Assembly (NCBI RefSeq): GCF_015767675.1
Contig: NZ_CP065218.1
Span: 1,116,001-1,180,000, forward strand
Length of the DNA: 64,000 bases
Reading direction: 5' to 3'
DNA from: Vibrio navarrensis
Lineage (GTDB): Bacteria; Pseudomonadota; Gammaproteobacteria; Enterobacterales; Vibrionaceae
The notes under the pieces are model-generated. The model had not been told where the DNA came from and did not search any database. It saw only the letters and a program-made list of their open reading frames with translations. The first letter of the stretch is position 1, and every line of letters starts with the position of its first letter. The translations under genes and the position numbers were made by a program. Positions 25,970 to 35,056 of this stretch are shown piece after piece.

Positions 25970-26728
25970 GCTTGTTTGTCCTTTCTCTCTTCGCGATGAT
26001 TGAAATGTGTTGAGTATAGTCTAGTTTGCTAAAATGCGTAAATATTTCAGTCAGGTATCTCAGGTGAAGGCTATTTGATAACCCAAGTCAGTGGAAATGA
26101 TCACTAAAAGTAAATATTGGGTAGATCTGCCATGCAAAGAAGATAACGAATCGAATTACTTGCTCCTATATGAACAGTTAAAAACGTTATTCTCTTAAAA
26201 TAAAATTAATTTATCAGATAGTATTGATGATGTTTTTACCTATTTCTTTTAGGCGATTTCTATTTTATTAGCAATGAAAGATGAGTGTTTACCTGCTTTT
26301 CTAAAAGAGAGAAAGATTTTATTTTCGACAGGGGATTTTTATTTTCAATATTGCACTTGCAATCAATACATAGGGTGAATTGTTTGTTTGCAAGCAAATC
26401 TGTTCGGTGATGAAGAATTTCCTTCTAAAAAGTAATGTTTTTAACGTTTAAAACACTATTTGTGGAATGTAAGTTTTCGCAATCAGGTGGTGAGCTTCAT
26501 TTTTGATACAAGCATAATTGCGCGAATGTAACAAAGTATTGCATCGTGTAACAATTTAACCACATGAAATATAGGTTTTTATTTCATGTTGCCAATTGTG
26601 AACGATTCATTGTCGATGTTGCATATGCTCAACAAAATATAATTCTAATGACTATAACGACCTTATTGCACTGAGCTTGCAACGTACAAGCGCAACCAAT
26701 AAAGGTCATCAAGACATCGAGAAAGTAA
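25970..26728. promoter_or_regulatory. Long AT-rich upstream region of the cyo operon
   Basis: About 760 bases with no gene I can support. A perfect TATAAT at 26638-26643 lies about 85 bp before cyoA, with only a weak -35 (GATGTT, 17-bp spacer). Upstream, TGTAACAA occurs twice in direct repeat (26527-26534 and 26547-26554), 20 bp apart, and could be an operator. In E. coli cyo is repressed by ArcA and FNR, but the match here to their consensus is weak. Confidence 0.4.
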
Positions 26729-27628
26729 ATGAAAGCCTCAAGATATATACGCATCTTGTCGAGGGCTGGGCTTGCTATTGCCGCGCTCATGCTCTGTGGA
26801 TGCGATTATGCTTTGCTCAATCCGAAAGGCGCTATTGGTGTTCAGGAAAAAGAGTTGATCATTACAGCTCTGTTGTTGATGCTCATTGTGGTGATCCCCG
26901 TGATCCTGATGACTATCTACTTCTCCTTCAAATACCGCTCAGCGAATACGAAAGAAGAGTACGCACCTGAATGGTCTCATTCGACCAAAATTGAGGTGGT
27001 GGTATGGACGATTCCTATCATCATCATCGCGGTGCTTGCCACCATCACTTGGCGTTCTACCCATGAATTGGAGCCCTCAAAACCGCTGGTCAGCGATGTC
27101 AAACCGATGACCATCGAAGTGGTTTCCTTGGATTGGCAGTGGCTGTTTATCTACCCAGAGCAGCATATCGCGACCACCAATCATGTTGTTTTTCCTAAAG
27201 ATGTGCCTATCGAGTTTAAACTCACCTCAGACAACATCATGAACTCCTTCTTCATTCCAAGTTTGGGCAGCCAGATTTACGCGATGCCAGGCATGGTGAC
27301 GCGCCTGCACTTGATTGCCAATCATGATGGTGATTTTGATGGTGTTGCCGCGAGCTATAGCGGTGAAGGGTTCTCGCACATGAAGTTTACCGCGACCGCA
27401 ACGGCCGATCAGGCGAGCTTTGATGCTTGGGTTAACCAAGTGAAATCGAGCCCCGATCAATTGCCGGATCTGCCTGCATACAAGGCGTTGGCGCAGCCAA
27501 CCATTGATGCACCAGTGAAGTACTTCTCCACCGTCGTCCCAGAACTGTTCGCCAACGTGGTGACTCAGTATCCGGGCTCAATGAACGCGAGCTTTGATGC
27601 GGCTTGTCTGGTCGAAGATGAAGGATAA
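26729..27628 (+). CDS. cyoA: Cytochrome bo3 ubiquinol oxidase subunit II
   Basis: Subunit II of the proton-pumping quinol oxidase. The 299-residue lipoprotein precursor has a lipobox LCGC near residue 25, two membrane helices (about 45-68 and 90-108), and a periplasmic cupredoxin domain (VVSLDWQWLFIYPEQ, NSFFIPSLGSQIYAMPGM). The Cu-A ligand cysteines of cytochrome c oxidases are absent, as expected for a quinol oxidase. It lies three bases before cyoB. Confidence 0.96.
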   Translation: MKASRYIRILSRAGLAIAALMLCGCDYALLNPKGAIGVQEKELIITALLLMLIVVIPVILMTIYFSFKYRSANTKEEYAPEWSHSTKIEVVVWTIPIIIIAVLATITWRSTHELEPSKPLVSDVKPMTIEVVSLDWQWLFIYPEQHIATTNHVVFPKDVPIEFKLTSDNIMNSFFIPSLGSQIYAMPGMVTRLHLIANHDGDFDGVAASYSGEGFSHMKFTATATADQASFDAWVNQVKSSPDQLPDLPAYKALAQPTIDAPVKYFSTVVPELFANVVTQYPGSMNASFDAACLVEDEG

Positions 27629-27631
27629 CCC

Positions 27632-29665
27632 ATGTTTGGTAGATTAACGCTTGAATCGATTCCGTATCATGAACCTATCATCATGATTACGTTGGCCGTA
27701 GTTGCCCTTGCGGGTCTTGCAGTGGTGGCTTTAGTCACCAAAGCAGGCAAATGGCAATATTTATGGAATGAATGGTTTACCTCGGTAGACCACAAAAAAC
27801 TGGGCTTTATGTACATTGCCGTTGCGATGGTGATGCTACTACGCGGTTTTGCCGATGCGGTAATGATGCGTAGCCAACAACTGCTTTCCTCGGCAGGCGA
27901 GGCGGGCTACTTACCGCAGCACCACTACGATCAGATCTTCACCGCACACGGTGTGATTATGATTTTCTTTGTTGCCATGCCGCTGGTTATTGGTCTGATG
28001 AACATCATTGTTCCGCTGCAGATCGGTGCCCGTGACGTTGCCTTCCCATACCTGAACAACTTGAGCTTCTGGTTGTTCATGGTCGGTGTGGTGCTGACGA
28101 ACTTGTCGCTTGGTCTCGGTGAATTTGGCCGTACGGGTTGGCTGGCGTATCCGCCGCTGTCTGGTATTGATGCCAGCCCAGGCGTCGGGGTCGACTACTG
28201 GATTTGGGCGCTGCAAATTTCCGGTGTGGGAACGACGCTCTCTGGGGTGAACTTCTTTGTCACCATTTTGCGTATGCGTGTGCCATCCATGCCGATGATG
28301 AAGATGCCCGTGTTCACTTGGGCTTCTCTCTGCGCCAACATTTTGATCATCATTTCGTTCCCGATCCTGACCGTGACGATTGCGCTGCTGACGCTGGATC
28401 GCTACCTCGGCATGCACTTCTTCACCAATGACATGGGCGGCAACATGATGATGTATGTCAACCTGATTTGGGCTTGGGGCCACCCAGAAGTGTACATCCT
28501 TGTGCTGCCAGTGTTCGGTGTGTTCTCGGAAGTGACCGCGACATTTGCGCGTAAGAAACTGTTTGGTTACACCTCTTTGGTGTGGGCAACGATTGTGATT
28601 ACTGTGCTGGCTTTCGTGGTTTGGTTGCATCACTTCTTTACCATGGGTTCTGGCGCAAACGTAAACGCCTTCTTTGGTATCGCGACCATGATCATTTCCA
28701 TCCCGACTGGGGTGAAAATCTTTAACTGGCTGTTCACCATGTACAAAGGCCGCATCAAGTTCACCACGCCAATGCTTTGGACCGTGGGCTTTTTGATCAC
28801 CTTTACCATTGGTGGCATGACTGGCGTATTGATGTCTGTACCGGGCGCTGATTTCGTGCTGCACAACTCGGTATTTTTGATTGCGCATTTCCATAACGTG
28901 ATCATCGGCGGGGTGGTTTTTGGCTGTTTCGCTGCGATAACGTACTGGTTCCCGAAAGCGACCGGTTTCACGCTCAACGAAGCGTGGGGCAAGCGTGCAT
29001 TCTACTGCTGGATTATCGGCTTCTGTATGGCCTTCTTGCCGCTGTATGCGCTCGGTTTTATGGGCATGACGCGTCGTATCAGCCAAGATCTTAACCCTGA
29101 GTTCTTCCCTCTGCTGGCGATTGCCGCAGCAGGTACGGCGGTGATCGCGCTGGGCGTTTTGTGCCAGTTCGTGCAGATTTTTGTCAGCGTTCGCGATCGC
29201 AAGCAGAACCTTGACCTGACTGGCGACCCGTGGGATGCACGTACGCTGGAGTGGTCAACCTTTTCTCCACCGCCATTCTATAATTTCGCCATTTTGCCGA
29301 AAGGCGACGAGATTGATGCTTTCTGGTATCAGAAGCAGCGTGGTGAGTTTGATCCAATGAACGAGGTCGAGTATGAGCCAATCCACATGCCGAAAAATAC
29401 CCCAACGGGGATGTATGTTTCCGCATGGGCGATGGCCTTTGGCTTTGCGATGATCTGGTACATCTGGTGGCTGGCGGCGGCAAGCTTGGTCGGTATTGTG
29501 ATCACTTGTATCAGACATAGCTACAACGACGACGTGGATTACTACGTGCAAGTTGATGAAATCAAAGCGATTGAAGCTGAGCGACGTGCAAAATGGGCAC
29601 AAGCGAAGCAGGCTTACAACGCGCCAGAGAAGAAAGATGAGATGGAGGTGACCTATGCACGCTGA
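27632..29665 (+). CDS. cyoB: Cytochrome bo3 ubiquinol oxidase subunit I
   Basis: The catalytic subunit, holding haem b, haem o3 and Cu-B, reduces oxygen to water and pumps protons. The 677-residue protein has about 15 membrane helices. Haem/copper ligands are visible: the His in [11 protein letters not shown], the His and cross-linked Tyr in [15 protein letters not shown], the His pair in [11 protein letters not shown], and the His residues in [11 protein letters not shown]. The length is close to E. coli CyoB (663). Its last 11 bases overlap cyoC. The long minus-strand open frame inside it is a codon-bias shadow. Confidence 0.97.
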   Translation: MFGRLTLESIPYHEPIIMITLAVVALAGLAVVALVTKAGKWQYLWNEWFTSVDHKKLGFMYIAVAMVMLLRGFADAVMMRSQQLLSSAGEAGYLPQHHYDQIFTAHGVIMIFFVAMPLVIGLMNIIVPLQIGARDVAFPYLNNLSFWLFMVGVVLTNLSLGLGEFGRTGWLAYPPLSGIDASPGVGVDYWIWALQISGVGTTLSGVNFFVTILRMRVPSMPMMKMPVFTWASLCANILIIISFPILTVTIALLTLDRYLGMHFFTNDMGGNMMMYVNLIWAWGHPEVYILVLPVFGVFSEVTATFARKKLFGYTSLVWATIVITVLAFVVWLHHFFTMGSGANVNAFFGIATMIISIPTGVKIFNWLFTMYKGRIKFTTPMLWTVGFLITFTIGGMTGVLMSVPGADFVLHNSVFLIAHFHNVIIGGVVFGCFAAITYWFPKATGFTLNEAWGKRAFYCWIIGFCMAFLPLYALGFMGMTRRISQDLNPEFFPLLAIAAAGTAVIALGVLCQFVQIFVSVRDRKQNLDLTGDPWDARTLEWSTFSPPPFYNFAILPKGDEIDAFWYQKQRGEFDPMNEVEYEPIHMPKNTPTGMYVSAWAMAFGFAMIWYIWWLAAASLVGIVITCIRHSYNDDVDYYVQVDEIKAIEAERRAKWAQAKQAYNAPEKKDEMEVTYAR

Positions 29666-30245
29666 TGCTCACGCTCACGATCACCACGACACCGGTGGCA
29701 ACAAGCTATTCGGTTTCTGGATCTACCTGATGAGTGACTGCATTCTGTTTGCCACTCTGTTTGCCACTTACGCCGTGTTGGTTTCTGCCAACGCGGGCGG
29801 GCCGATCGGCAAAGATATTTTTGAATTGCCGTTCGTCTTCACCGAAACCATGTTACTGCTGCTGAGCAGTATCACCTTTGGTTTTGGCATGATCGCGATG
29901 AAACGTCGCGATGTGACGATGATGAAGCGTTGGCTCGCCATCACTTTCTTGCTCGGCTTGGGCTTTATTGCTATGGAGATCTACGAGTTCCATCACCTGA
30001 TTGAAGAAGGGTTTGGCCCGCAGCGCAGCGCGTTCCTCTCTGCTTTCTTCACGCTGGTGGGCACGCATGGTCTGCACGTGAGCTTTGGTTTGATCTGGCT
30101 GGCGGTGTGTTACCACCAACTGAGTACTAAAGGTCTCAACGCCATGATGGAAACGCGTTTCCAATGCTTGAGCTTGTTCTGGCACTTCCTTGACATCGTC
30201 TGGATCTGTGTCTTCACCATCGTTTACCTGTTAGGAGTAATGTAA
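29655..30245 (+). CDS. cyoC: Cytochrome bo3 ubiquinol oxidase subunit III
   Basis: A 196-residue inner-membrane subunit with five helices, matching CyoC in length. Conserved parts include [23 protein letters not shown] and [18 protein letters not shown]. The N-terminus is His-rich ([15 protein letters not shown]). It starts inside the end of cyoB and shares its last base with cyoD, showing tight coupling. Confidence 0.96.
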   Translation: MHADAHAHDHHDTGGNKLFGFWIYLMSDCILFATLFATYAVLVSANAGGPIGKDIFELPFVFTETMLLLLSSITFGFGMIAMKRRDVTMMKRWLAITFLLGLGFIAMEIYEFHHLIEEGFGPQRSAFLSAFFTLVGTHGLHVSFGLIWLAVCYHQLSTKGLNAMMETRFQCLSLFWHFLDIVWICVFTIVYLLGVM

Positions 30246-30565
30246 TGAGCAATCAACATGCAGATACAGGTGCGCGTGACTACGTGAAAGGGTTTGTGTT
30301 TGCACTGGTTCTAACCGTGATCCCTTTCTATTTTGCGTGGTCACAAAGCCTGCCACAAGCGGTAACCTACGCTGTGCTGCTTGGCTGCGCTGTGGTGCAG
30401 ATCGTCGTTCACTTTGCCTACTTCCTACACATGGAAGTGAAAAGTGAAGATGGCCGTTGGAACATGGTCTCCTTAGTGTTCAGTGCCATTGTGGTGCTTA
30501 TTCTGGTCGCGGGCTCTCTGTGGATCATGTGGCACTTGCATCAAAACATGATGTTAAAGGTGTGA
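30245..30565 (+). CDS. cyoD: Cytochrome bo3 ubiquinol oxidase subunit IV
   Basis: A 106-residue protein with three helices, the small subunit IV that helps assembly of the oxidase. The motif VVQIVVHFAYFLHMEVKSEDGRWN is typical of CyoD/CtaF proteins. Its ATG shares one base with the cyoC stop and it ends one base before cyoE. Confidence 0.95.
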   Translation: MSNQHADTGARDYVKGFVFALVLTVIPFYFAWSQSLPQAVTYAVLLGCAVVQIVVHFAYFLHMEVKSEDGRWNMVSLVFSAIVVLILVAGSLWIMWHLHQNMMLKV

Positions 30566-30566
30566 G

Positions 30567-31433
30567 ATGCTGAAAAGTTACCTGTCTATTACTAAGCCAG
30601 GCATCATTTTCGGTAATCTGATTTCCGTTGCAGCGGGGTTTTTCCTCGCTGCAAAAACGGAAGGGGCGAACTGGGATCTGATGTGGCCAACCTTACTTGG
30701 CGTGGCGCTGGTGATTGCCTCTGGTTGCGTGATCAACAATATTTTTGATCGCGATATCGATGTCAAAATGGCGCGTACTGCGAAGCGCGACTTAGTGCTG
30801 GGTAAAGTCAACAGCGACCACGCGTTTGTCTATGCTTTGGTGATGCTGCTGGCCGGGACCGCCACCTTGTATACCTTGGTCAATCCGCTCTCGACGGTGA
30901 TCGTGCTGCTTGGCTACGTGTTTTATGTCTTTTTCTACACCATGATATACAAACGCACCTCAGTGTACGGCACGCTAGTGGGCAGCATCTCTGGTGCCGT
31001 ACCGCCGCTGGTCGGCTATTTAGCCGTCACCAACTACATCGATATTGAAGCCGTACTGCTGTTCGTCTTGTTCTGCCTGTGGCAAATGCCGCACTCCTAC
31101 GCCATCGCCATGTTCCGTTTAAATGACTATCGCCAAGCGGGCATTCCGGTATTGCCTGTGATTGACGGGATTGAAAAAGTGCAGCGCCATATGAAGGCGT
31201 ATGTGGTGGCGTTTGCCGTTGTGGCGTTCGCCTTGTTTGCACTTGGCAGTGCGGGGTATGAGTATCTGGCCGTGGCGTCGTTGGTGAGTGGCTATTGGCT
31301 GCTTGTTACATTTAAACCTGTAACGCAGCAGAATTACGAAAGCTGGGCGCGCTCGGTGTTTAAAATTTCGCTGCTGGTGGTGATGAGCATCAGCGGTGTG
31401 TTAGGCATGGAACTGTTGCCGCTCTCGATCTAA
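30567..31433 (+). CDS. cyoE: Protohaem IX farnesyltransferase (haem O synthase)
   Basis: CyoE farnesylates haem b to haem O for the o3 site of the oxidase. The 288-residue UbiA-family protein has about nine helices. The first Asp-rich motif NNIFDRDIDVKMART binds the prenyl diphosphate, and the second conserved region YKRTSVYGTLVGSISGAVPPLVGY is also clear. It is the last gene of cyoABCDE, one base after cyoD. Confidence 0.96.
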   Translation: MLKSYLSITKPGIIFGNLISVAAGFFLAAKTEGANWDLMWPTLLGVALVIASGCVINNIFDRDIDVKMARTAKRDLVLGKVNSDHAFVYALVMLLAGTATLYTLVNPLSTVIVLLGYVFYVFFYTMIYKRTSVYGTLVGSISGAVPPLVGYLAVTNYIDIEAVLLFVLFCLWQMPHSYAIAMFRLNDYRQAGIPVLPVIDGIEKVQRHMKAYVVAFAVVAFALFALGSAGYEYLAVASLVSGYWLLVTFKPVTQQNYESWARSVFKISLLVVMSISGVLGMELLPLSI

Positions 31434-31448
31434 ACTTTCCGCTTTTAC

Positions 31449-31477
31449 ATGGGCGCAGCGTGTTTCGCTGCGCCCAT
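31449..31477. terminator. Hairpin between convergent cyoE and TPR protein genes
   Basis: A perfect 12-bp GC-rich stem, atgggcgcagcg (31449-31460) with cgctgcgcccat (31466-31477), has a five-base loop. T runs are lacking on both sides, but its place five bases from the TPR stop suggests a shared terminator. Confidence 0.6.
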
Positions 31478-31481
31478 CGCT

Positions 31482-32354
31482 TCATTCCAAACTGCCTTCT
31501 TGCGTCATTCGCTCACTGCTACGACTAAACAGACGGTCAAAATGCGGATTGCCCTGCAGGCTTTCTAAATCGGGCTCATTGTTGATCAAATCGCGGATGG
31601 AAGGACTGGCGTCAATCGCACGTTGCAGATCTTCAATCGCTTGCTCCTCCACCCCCAATCGCGAATAGGCACAAGCACGTTGATAGAGCGCCGGGCCGTT
31701 GGTGTTGTCCATCTCCAACACACGATTACACAGGCTCAGTGCCCAGTTGTATTCTCTGATCTCCATCGCAGCGTCGGCTTTATAAGTTAACGCTTCCAAA
31801 TCGCCCGGCCGAATGGCAAGAATTTCATCGTACACATCGATTCTTTGCTCTGCGGTAGGCATGCTTTGTGCGCGCAGCCACAAGTTGTGGATCTCGTTGA
31901 TGATCTCAATTTCTCGGTTGTTTTCGCTGATGATGCGAGTTTTACGCTTCAAATCTCGTTCAAGCGCGATGAACTTCTTCTCGTATTTTTCTGCAATGGT
32001 TTCCAAACGCTTGTCCGCCATCTCTATGGTGTTGTGCTTAAACTCACGCAGTGATTGCCAACCGACAAAAGCGATCAGCGACGCAACCCCAGCGATAATG
32101 TAGAAAAAGTAGGTGACCGTGACGTTGGCATAGTTGAGTGATTTATCCGCCACGGTCAGCTCGCGATCGGTGATCTGTACCGTTAGGCGTCTTTCCAAAT
32201 CCTGTTGGTCTTGGCGCAGCGCTTTGAGTTCATCCAGTATGTACCTTTCCATCAGTGGTCGGTCGAGCAGTTCGCTTTGTGAATAGCTTTGCTCTTCTGC
32301 GATGGCTGGCACGAGCAAGCTCATCAGCGCGATCAGAGTGAGTAAAATTCGCAT
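31482..32354 (-). CDS. Membrane-anchored TPR-repeat protein
   Basis: A 290-residue protein with a signal-like N-terminus (MRILLTLIALMSLLVPAIA), a second hydrophobic helix at about 78-98 (VTYFFYIIAGVASLIAFVG), a coiled coil (about 105-150) and a C-terminal TPR region (about 160-275: RIDVYDEILAIRPGDLEALT, YQRACAYSRLGVEEQAIEDL). The layout suggests a scaffold whose TPR part faces the cytoplasm. I do not recognise a named function. It stands alone, convergent with cyoE. Confidence 0.75.
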   Translation of the reverse strand: MRILLTLIALMSLLVPAIAEEQSYSQSELLDRPLMERYILDELKALRQDQQDLERRLTVQITDRELTVADKSLNYANVTVTYFFYIIAGVASLIAFVGWQSLREFKHNTIEMADKRLETIAEKYEKKFIALERDLKRKTRIISENNREIEIINEIHNLWLRAQSMPTAEQRIDVYDEILAIRPGDLEALTYKADAAMEIREYNWALSLCNRVLEMDNTNGPALYQRACAYSRLGVEEQAIEDLQRAIDASPSIRDLINNEPDLESLQGNPHFDRLFSRSSERMTQEGSLE

Positions 32355-32465
32355 ATCGATATCCCATTGTTTTGTCTTGATTGTTTTCTGAGAGTGACCC
32401 CTTCTGATTAGGATAATAAATTTAGAGTACGAATCATTTTAAAAACGGACAATCATCCCGTTAAG

Positions 32466-32481
32466 TGTGATCTAAGTCACG
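32466..32481. promoter_or_regulatory. CRP-like box upstream of ectA (distal)
   Basis: TGTGA-TCTAAG-TCACG matches the TGTGA-N6-TCACA core at nine of ten positions. It lies about 250 bp before ectA and about 110 bp before the divergent TPR gene, so it may act on either. Confidence 0.5.
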
Positions 32482-32629
32482 AAATGAGGTGTTTAACGTT
32501 AAGGTGTAAAGGATTTTTCTGAGTAATCAAGTCACTTAGAGAATCCTCCCTCATCTTTTAATAAGCGTTTTGTTGTTAGATTAAAGTTTTGTGTTCTAAT
32601 TATTTAATTTGCGTTTATGGGTTATTTTG

Positions 32630-32645
32630 TGTGATAGTTATCACG
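32630..32645. promoter_or_regulatory. CRP-like box upstream of ectA (proximal)
   Basis: TGTGA-TAGTTA-TCACG also matches the CRP core at nine of ten positions. It lies about 85 bp before ectA, a suitable place for activation of the ectoine operon. Binding is not shown. Confidence 0.5.
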
Positions 32646-32727
32646 ATTTTGGCAATGAAAAGGCCATTTATTTGCTTTTTAACCGCCGATAATGGCCATA
32701 ATAAATAGGAATTTTAATTAGAGCTCG

Positions 32728-33288
32728 ATGGAAATGTATCTGCATATGATTACTTCTGCTCCCTGGGTGATGTACCCTGAAATTGCACAACACTCAGCCA
32801 ATAAATGGACCTTTAGACAACCGAAAGTGACCGATGGCGATGCGATCTACAGTTTGATCGCCGATTGTCCGCCACTGGATATGAACTCATCCTACTGCAA
32901 TTTTCTGCAATCGACCCACTTTCGCCAAACCTGCATCGTTGCCGAACACAAAGGCGATGTCGCGGGTTTTATCTCCGGCTATCAGAAACCGGAAGAGCCT
33001 GACGTACTGTTCGTTTGGCAAGTTGCGGTGGCGCCTCGCTATCGCGGTAAGGGCTTGGCATTTCGCATGCTCGACAAGCTACTCAATCGTCAGCAGCTTA
33101 AACAGGTTCGAGCGGTCGAAACCACCATTACCGAACAAAATCAAGCCTCTTGGGCGCTGTTTGAAAAGCTGGATGAGCAGCACGGCAAACGAGGCAAAGT
33201 GACTACTTTTCTCGATGAAGACGCCCATTTCAAAGGCAAACACGATACGGAATATCTCTATCGTATTCCGCTAGACACTCCTCAATAA
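32728..33288 (+). CDS. ectA: L-2,4-diaminobutyrate N-gamma-acetyltransferase
   Basis: EctA acetylates diaminobutyrate, the second step of ectoine synthesis from aspartate semialdehyde. The 186-residue GNAT protein has the acetyl-CoA loop VAVAPRYRGKGLAFRMLDKLL and the EctA-typical DCPPLDMNSSYCNFLQSTHF. The start could be ATG 32728 (AGAG five bases upstream) or later Met codons at 32734 or 32746; the N-terminal residues are poorly conserved. It is the first gene of ectABC-ask. The upstream region holds two CRP-like boxes. Confidence 0.95.
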   Translation: MEMYLHMITSAPWVMYPEIAQHSANKWTFRQPKVTDGDAIYSLIADCPPLDMNSSYCNFLQSTHFRQTCIVAEHKGDVAGFISGYQKPEEPDVLFVWQVAVAPRYRGKGLAFRMLDKLLNRQQLKQVRAVETTITEQNQASWALFEKLDEQHGKRGKVTTFLDEDAHFKGKHDTEYLYRIPLDTPQ

Positions 33289-33312
33289 ATAGGAATCAAA
33301 AACGGTCTCAAC

Positions 33313-34578
33313 ATGGATATTTTTACTCAGCAAGAATCCAACGTTCGTTCATATTCAAACCACTTTCCGGTGGTCTTTCACAAAGCTAAAGGGTGTTGGC
33401 TGGAAACGGAAAATGGAGAGCGCTACTTAGATTTCCTTGCCGGTGCAGGATCTCTCAACTACGGCCACAACAACCCTGTCCTAAAACAAGCGCTACTTCA
33501 ATACATTGAAATGGACGGTTTAACCCACGGGTTGGACATGCACTCCAGTGCCAAAGCCACCTTTTTGGACACCTTCCAACGCTTAATTCTGCAACCTAGA
33601 TCGCTTGACTACAAAATGCAGTTTACAGGTCCAACAGGGACCAACGCGGTGGAAGCGGTGCTGAAACTGGCGCGTAAAGTGAAAGGCAGAAGCAATGTGG
33701 TGGCTTTCACCAACGGTTTTCACGGCTGTAGCGCAGGAGCGCTGGCGGCGACAGGTAACCAGCACCATCGTCAAGGCGCGGGCATAACTTTGCCTAACAT
33801 CACTCGTATTCCGTTTGAAGGCTATGCGGGCGTCGACGGTCTGGCGCTGTTTGAAACCATGCTCGGTGACAACTCTGCGGGTATGGATAAACCAGCGGCG
33901 GTTCTGTTAGAAACCGTGCAGGGGGAAGGGGGCTTAAACGCCGCGTCGAGCTCTTGGCTTAAACGCCTCAGTGCGCTCTGTAAGCGCCACGATATTTTAC
34001 TGATTGTCGATGACATTCAAGCGGGTTGTGGTCGCACAGGAACGTTTTTCAGCTTTGAACCTGCGGGCATCGTGCCAGATATGGTGACGCTGTCGAAATC
34101 ACTCAGCGGTTATGGTTTACCGATGGCGGTGGTGCTGCTCAAACCTGAGCTTGATGTTTGGAAACCCGGTGAACACAACGGCACGTTTCGCGGCAATAAC
34201 CACGCTTTTGTCACTGCGACCAGCGCACTGGAAATCTACTGGTCGAATGATGACTTTAGCCGTCACATTCAGCAATGTGCGCAGCAAGTGAGTGACGTTG
34301 TCACTAGAGCGGTGCAGCGCTTTCCAGAACTGTTCGTACGTCAAAAAGGGCGAGGCATGATGAGTGGTATTGAGTGCCAAAACGGTGAAGTCGCTAGAGC
34401 CATTGCCGCCAGCTGCTTTGAGAAAAAAATGGTGATTGAAACCGCTGGGCCAAATGATGAAGTGGTGAAGTTTTTCTCGCCCCTGACCATCACCGAAAGC
34501 GAGCTCAAACAAGGGCTAGAGATTTTCGAACAGGCGGTCGAATCCGTCGCAGCCAGCCATTTTAAAAACGTCGGTTAA
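33313..34578 (+). CDS. ectB: Diaminobutyrate-2-oxoglutarate transaminase
   Basis: EctB transfers an amino group from glutamate to aspartate semialdehyde, giving 2,4-diaminobutyrate. The 421-residue class III aminotransferase has MQFTGPTGTNAVEAVLKLAR, FHGCSAGALAATGN, IVDDIQAGCGRTGTFFSFE with the cofactor-binding Asp, and the PLP lysine in TLSKSLSGYGLPM. Length matches EctB. It lies 24 bp after ectA and 13 bp before ectC. Confidence 0.96.
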   Translation: MDIFTQQESNVRSYSNHFPVVFHKAKGCWLETENGERYLDFLAGAGSLNYGHNNPVLKQALLQYIEMDGLTHGLDMHSSAKATFLDTFQRLILQPRSLDYKMQFTGPTGTNAVEAVLKLARKVKGRSNVVAFTNGFHGCSAGALAATGNQHHRQGAGITLPNITRIPFEGYAGVDGLALFETMLGDNSAGMDKPAAVLLETVQGEGGLNAASSSWLKRLSALCKRHDILLIVDDIQAGCGRTGTFFSFEPAGIVPDMVTLSKSLSGYGLPMAVVLLKPELDVWKPGEHNGTFRGNNHAFVTATSALEIYWSNDDFSRHIQQCAQQVSDVVTRAVQRFPELFVRQKGRGMMSGIECQNGEVARAIAASCFEKKMVIETAGPNDEVVKFFSPLTITESELKQGLEIFEQAVESVAASHFKNVG

Positions 34579-34591
34579 CTAAGGAAGAACA

Positions 34592-34978
34592 ATGATTGTA
34601 AGAACGCTAGAAGAGTGCCAAAACAGTGAACGTCGTGTGGTTGCGCAAAACTGGGAAAGTGTGCGCATGCTACTTAAAGACGACAATATGGGTTTTTCGT
34701 TCCATATCACCACGATTTATCAAGATAGCGAAACCCATATCCACTACAAAAACCACCTTGAATCGGTGTACTGCATCAGCGGCGAAGGTGAGATCGAAGT
34801 GGTGGGTGGCGAGACCTACCCAATCAAACCCGGCACTTTGTACATCCTCGATAAGCATGACGAACATTTCCTGCGCGCCTATAAAAACAAAGAGATGGTG
34901 ATGGCGTGTGTGTTTAATCCGCCAATCACTGGCGCAGAGGTGCACGACGAGCACGGCGTCTACCCGCTGGTTGACTGA
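34592..34978 (+). CDS. ectC: L-ectoine synthase
   Basis: EctC cyclises N-gamma-acetyldiaminobutyrate to ectoine. The 128-residue cupin has [32 protein letters not shown] and the C-terminal [25 protein letters not shown]. Length (about 130) and motifs match. An eight-base intercistronic stem (gaagtgga, 34988-34995, with tccacttc, 35008-35015) follows the stop. Confidence 0.96.
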   Translation: MIVRTLEECQNSERRVVAQNWESVRMLLKDDNMGFSFHITTIYQDSETHIHYKNHLESVYCISGEGEIEVVGGETYPIKPGTLYILDKHDEHFLRAYKNKEMVMACVFNPPITGAEVHDEHGVYPLVD

Positions 34979-34987
34979 TTCAACCTT

Positions 34988-35015
34988 GAAGTGGAGCGTC
35001 TTGCTGTTCCACTTC
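34988..35015 (+). terminator. Hairpin between ectC and the aspartokinase gene
   Basis: An eight-base stem gaagtgga/tccacttc is followed by TTCTCTCTCT. It lies between ectC and ask and may reduce read-through or stabilise the ectABC message. Confidence 0.45.
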
Positions 35016-35056
35016 TTCTCTCTCTCCCCACGTTAGTAACTAACCAAGGAATCTTC

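Noticed and set aside
27911..29086. A 391-codon open frame on the minus strand inside cyoB
   Set aside because: It is fully antisense to the highly conserved cyoB gene, rich in His/Gln/Arg/Asn, and has no recognisable domain. This is the usual shadow of a strongly biased gene.
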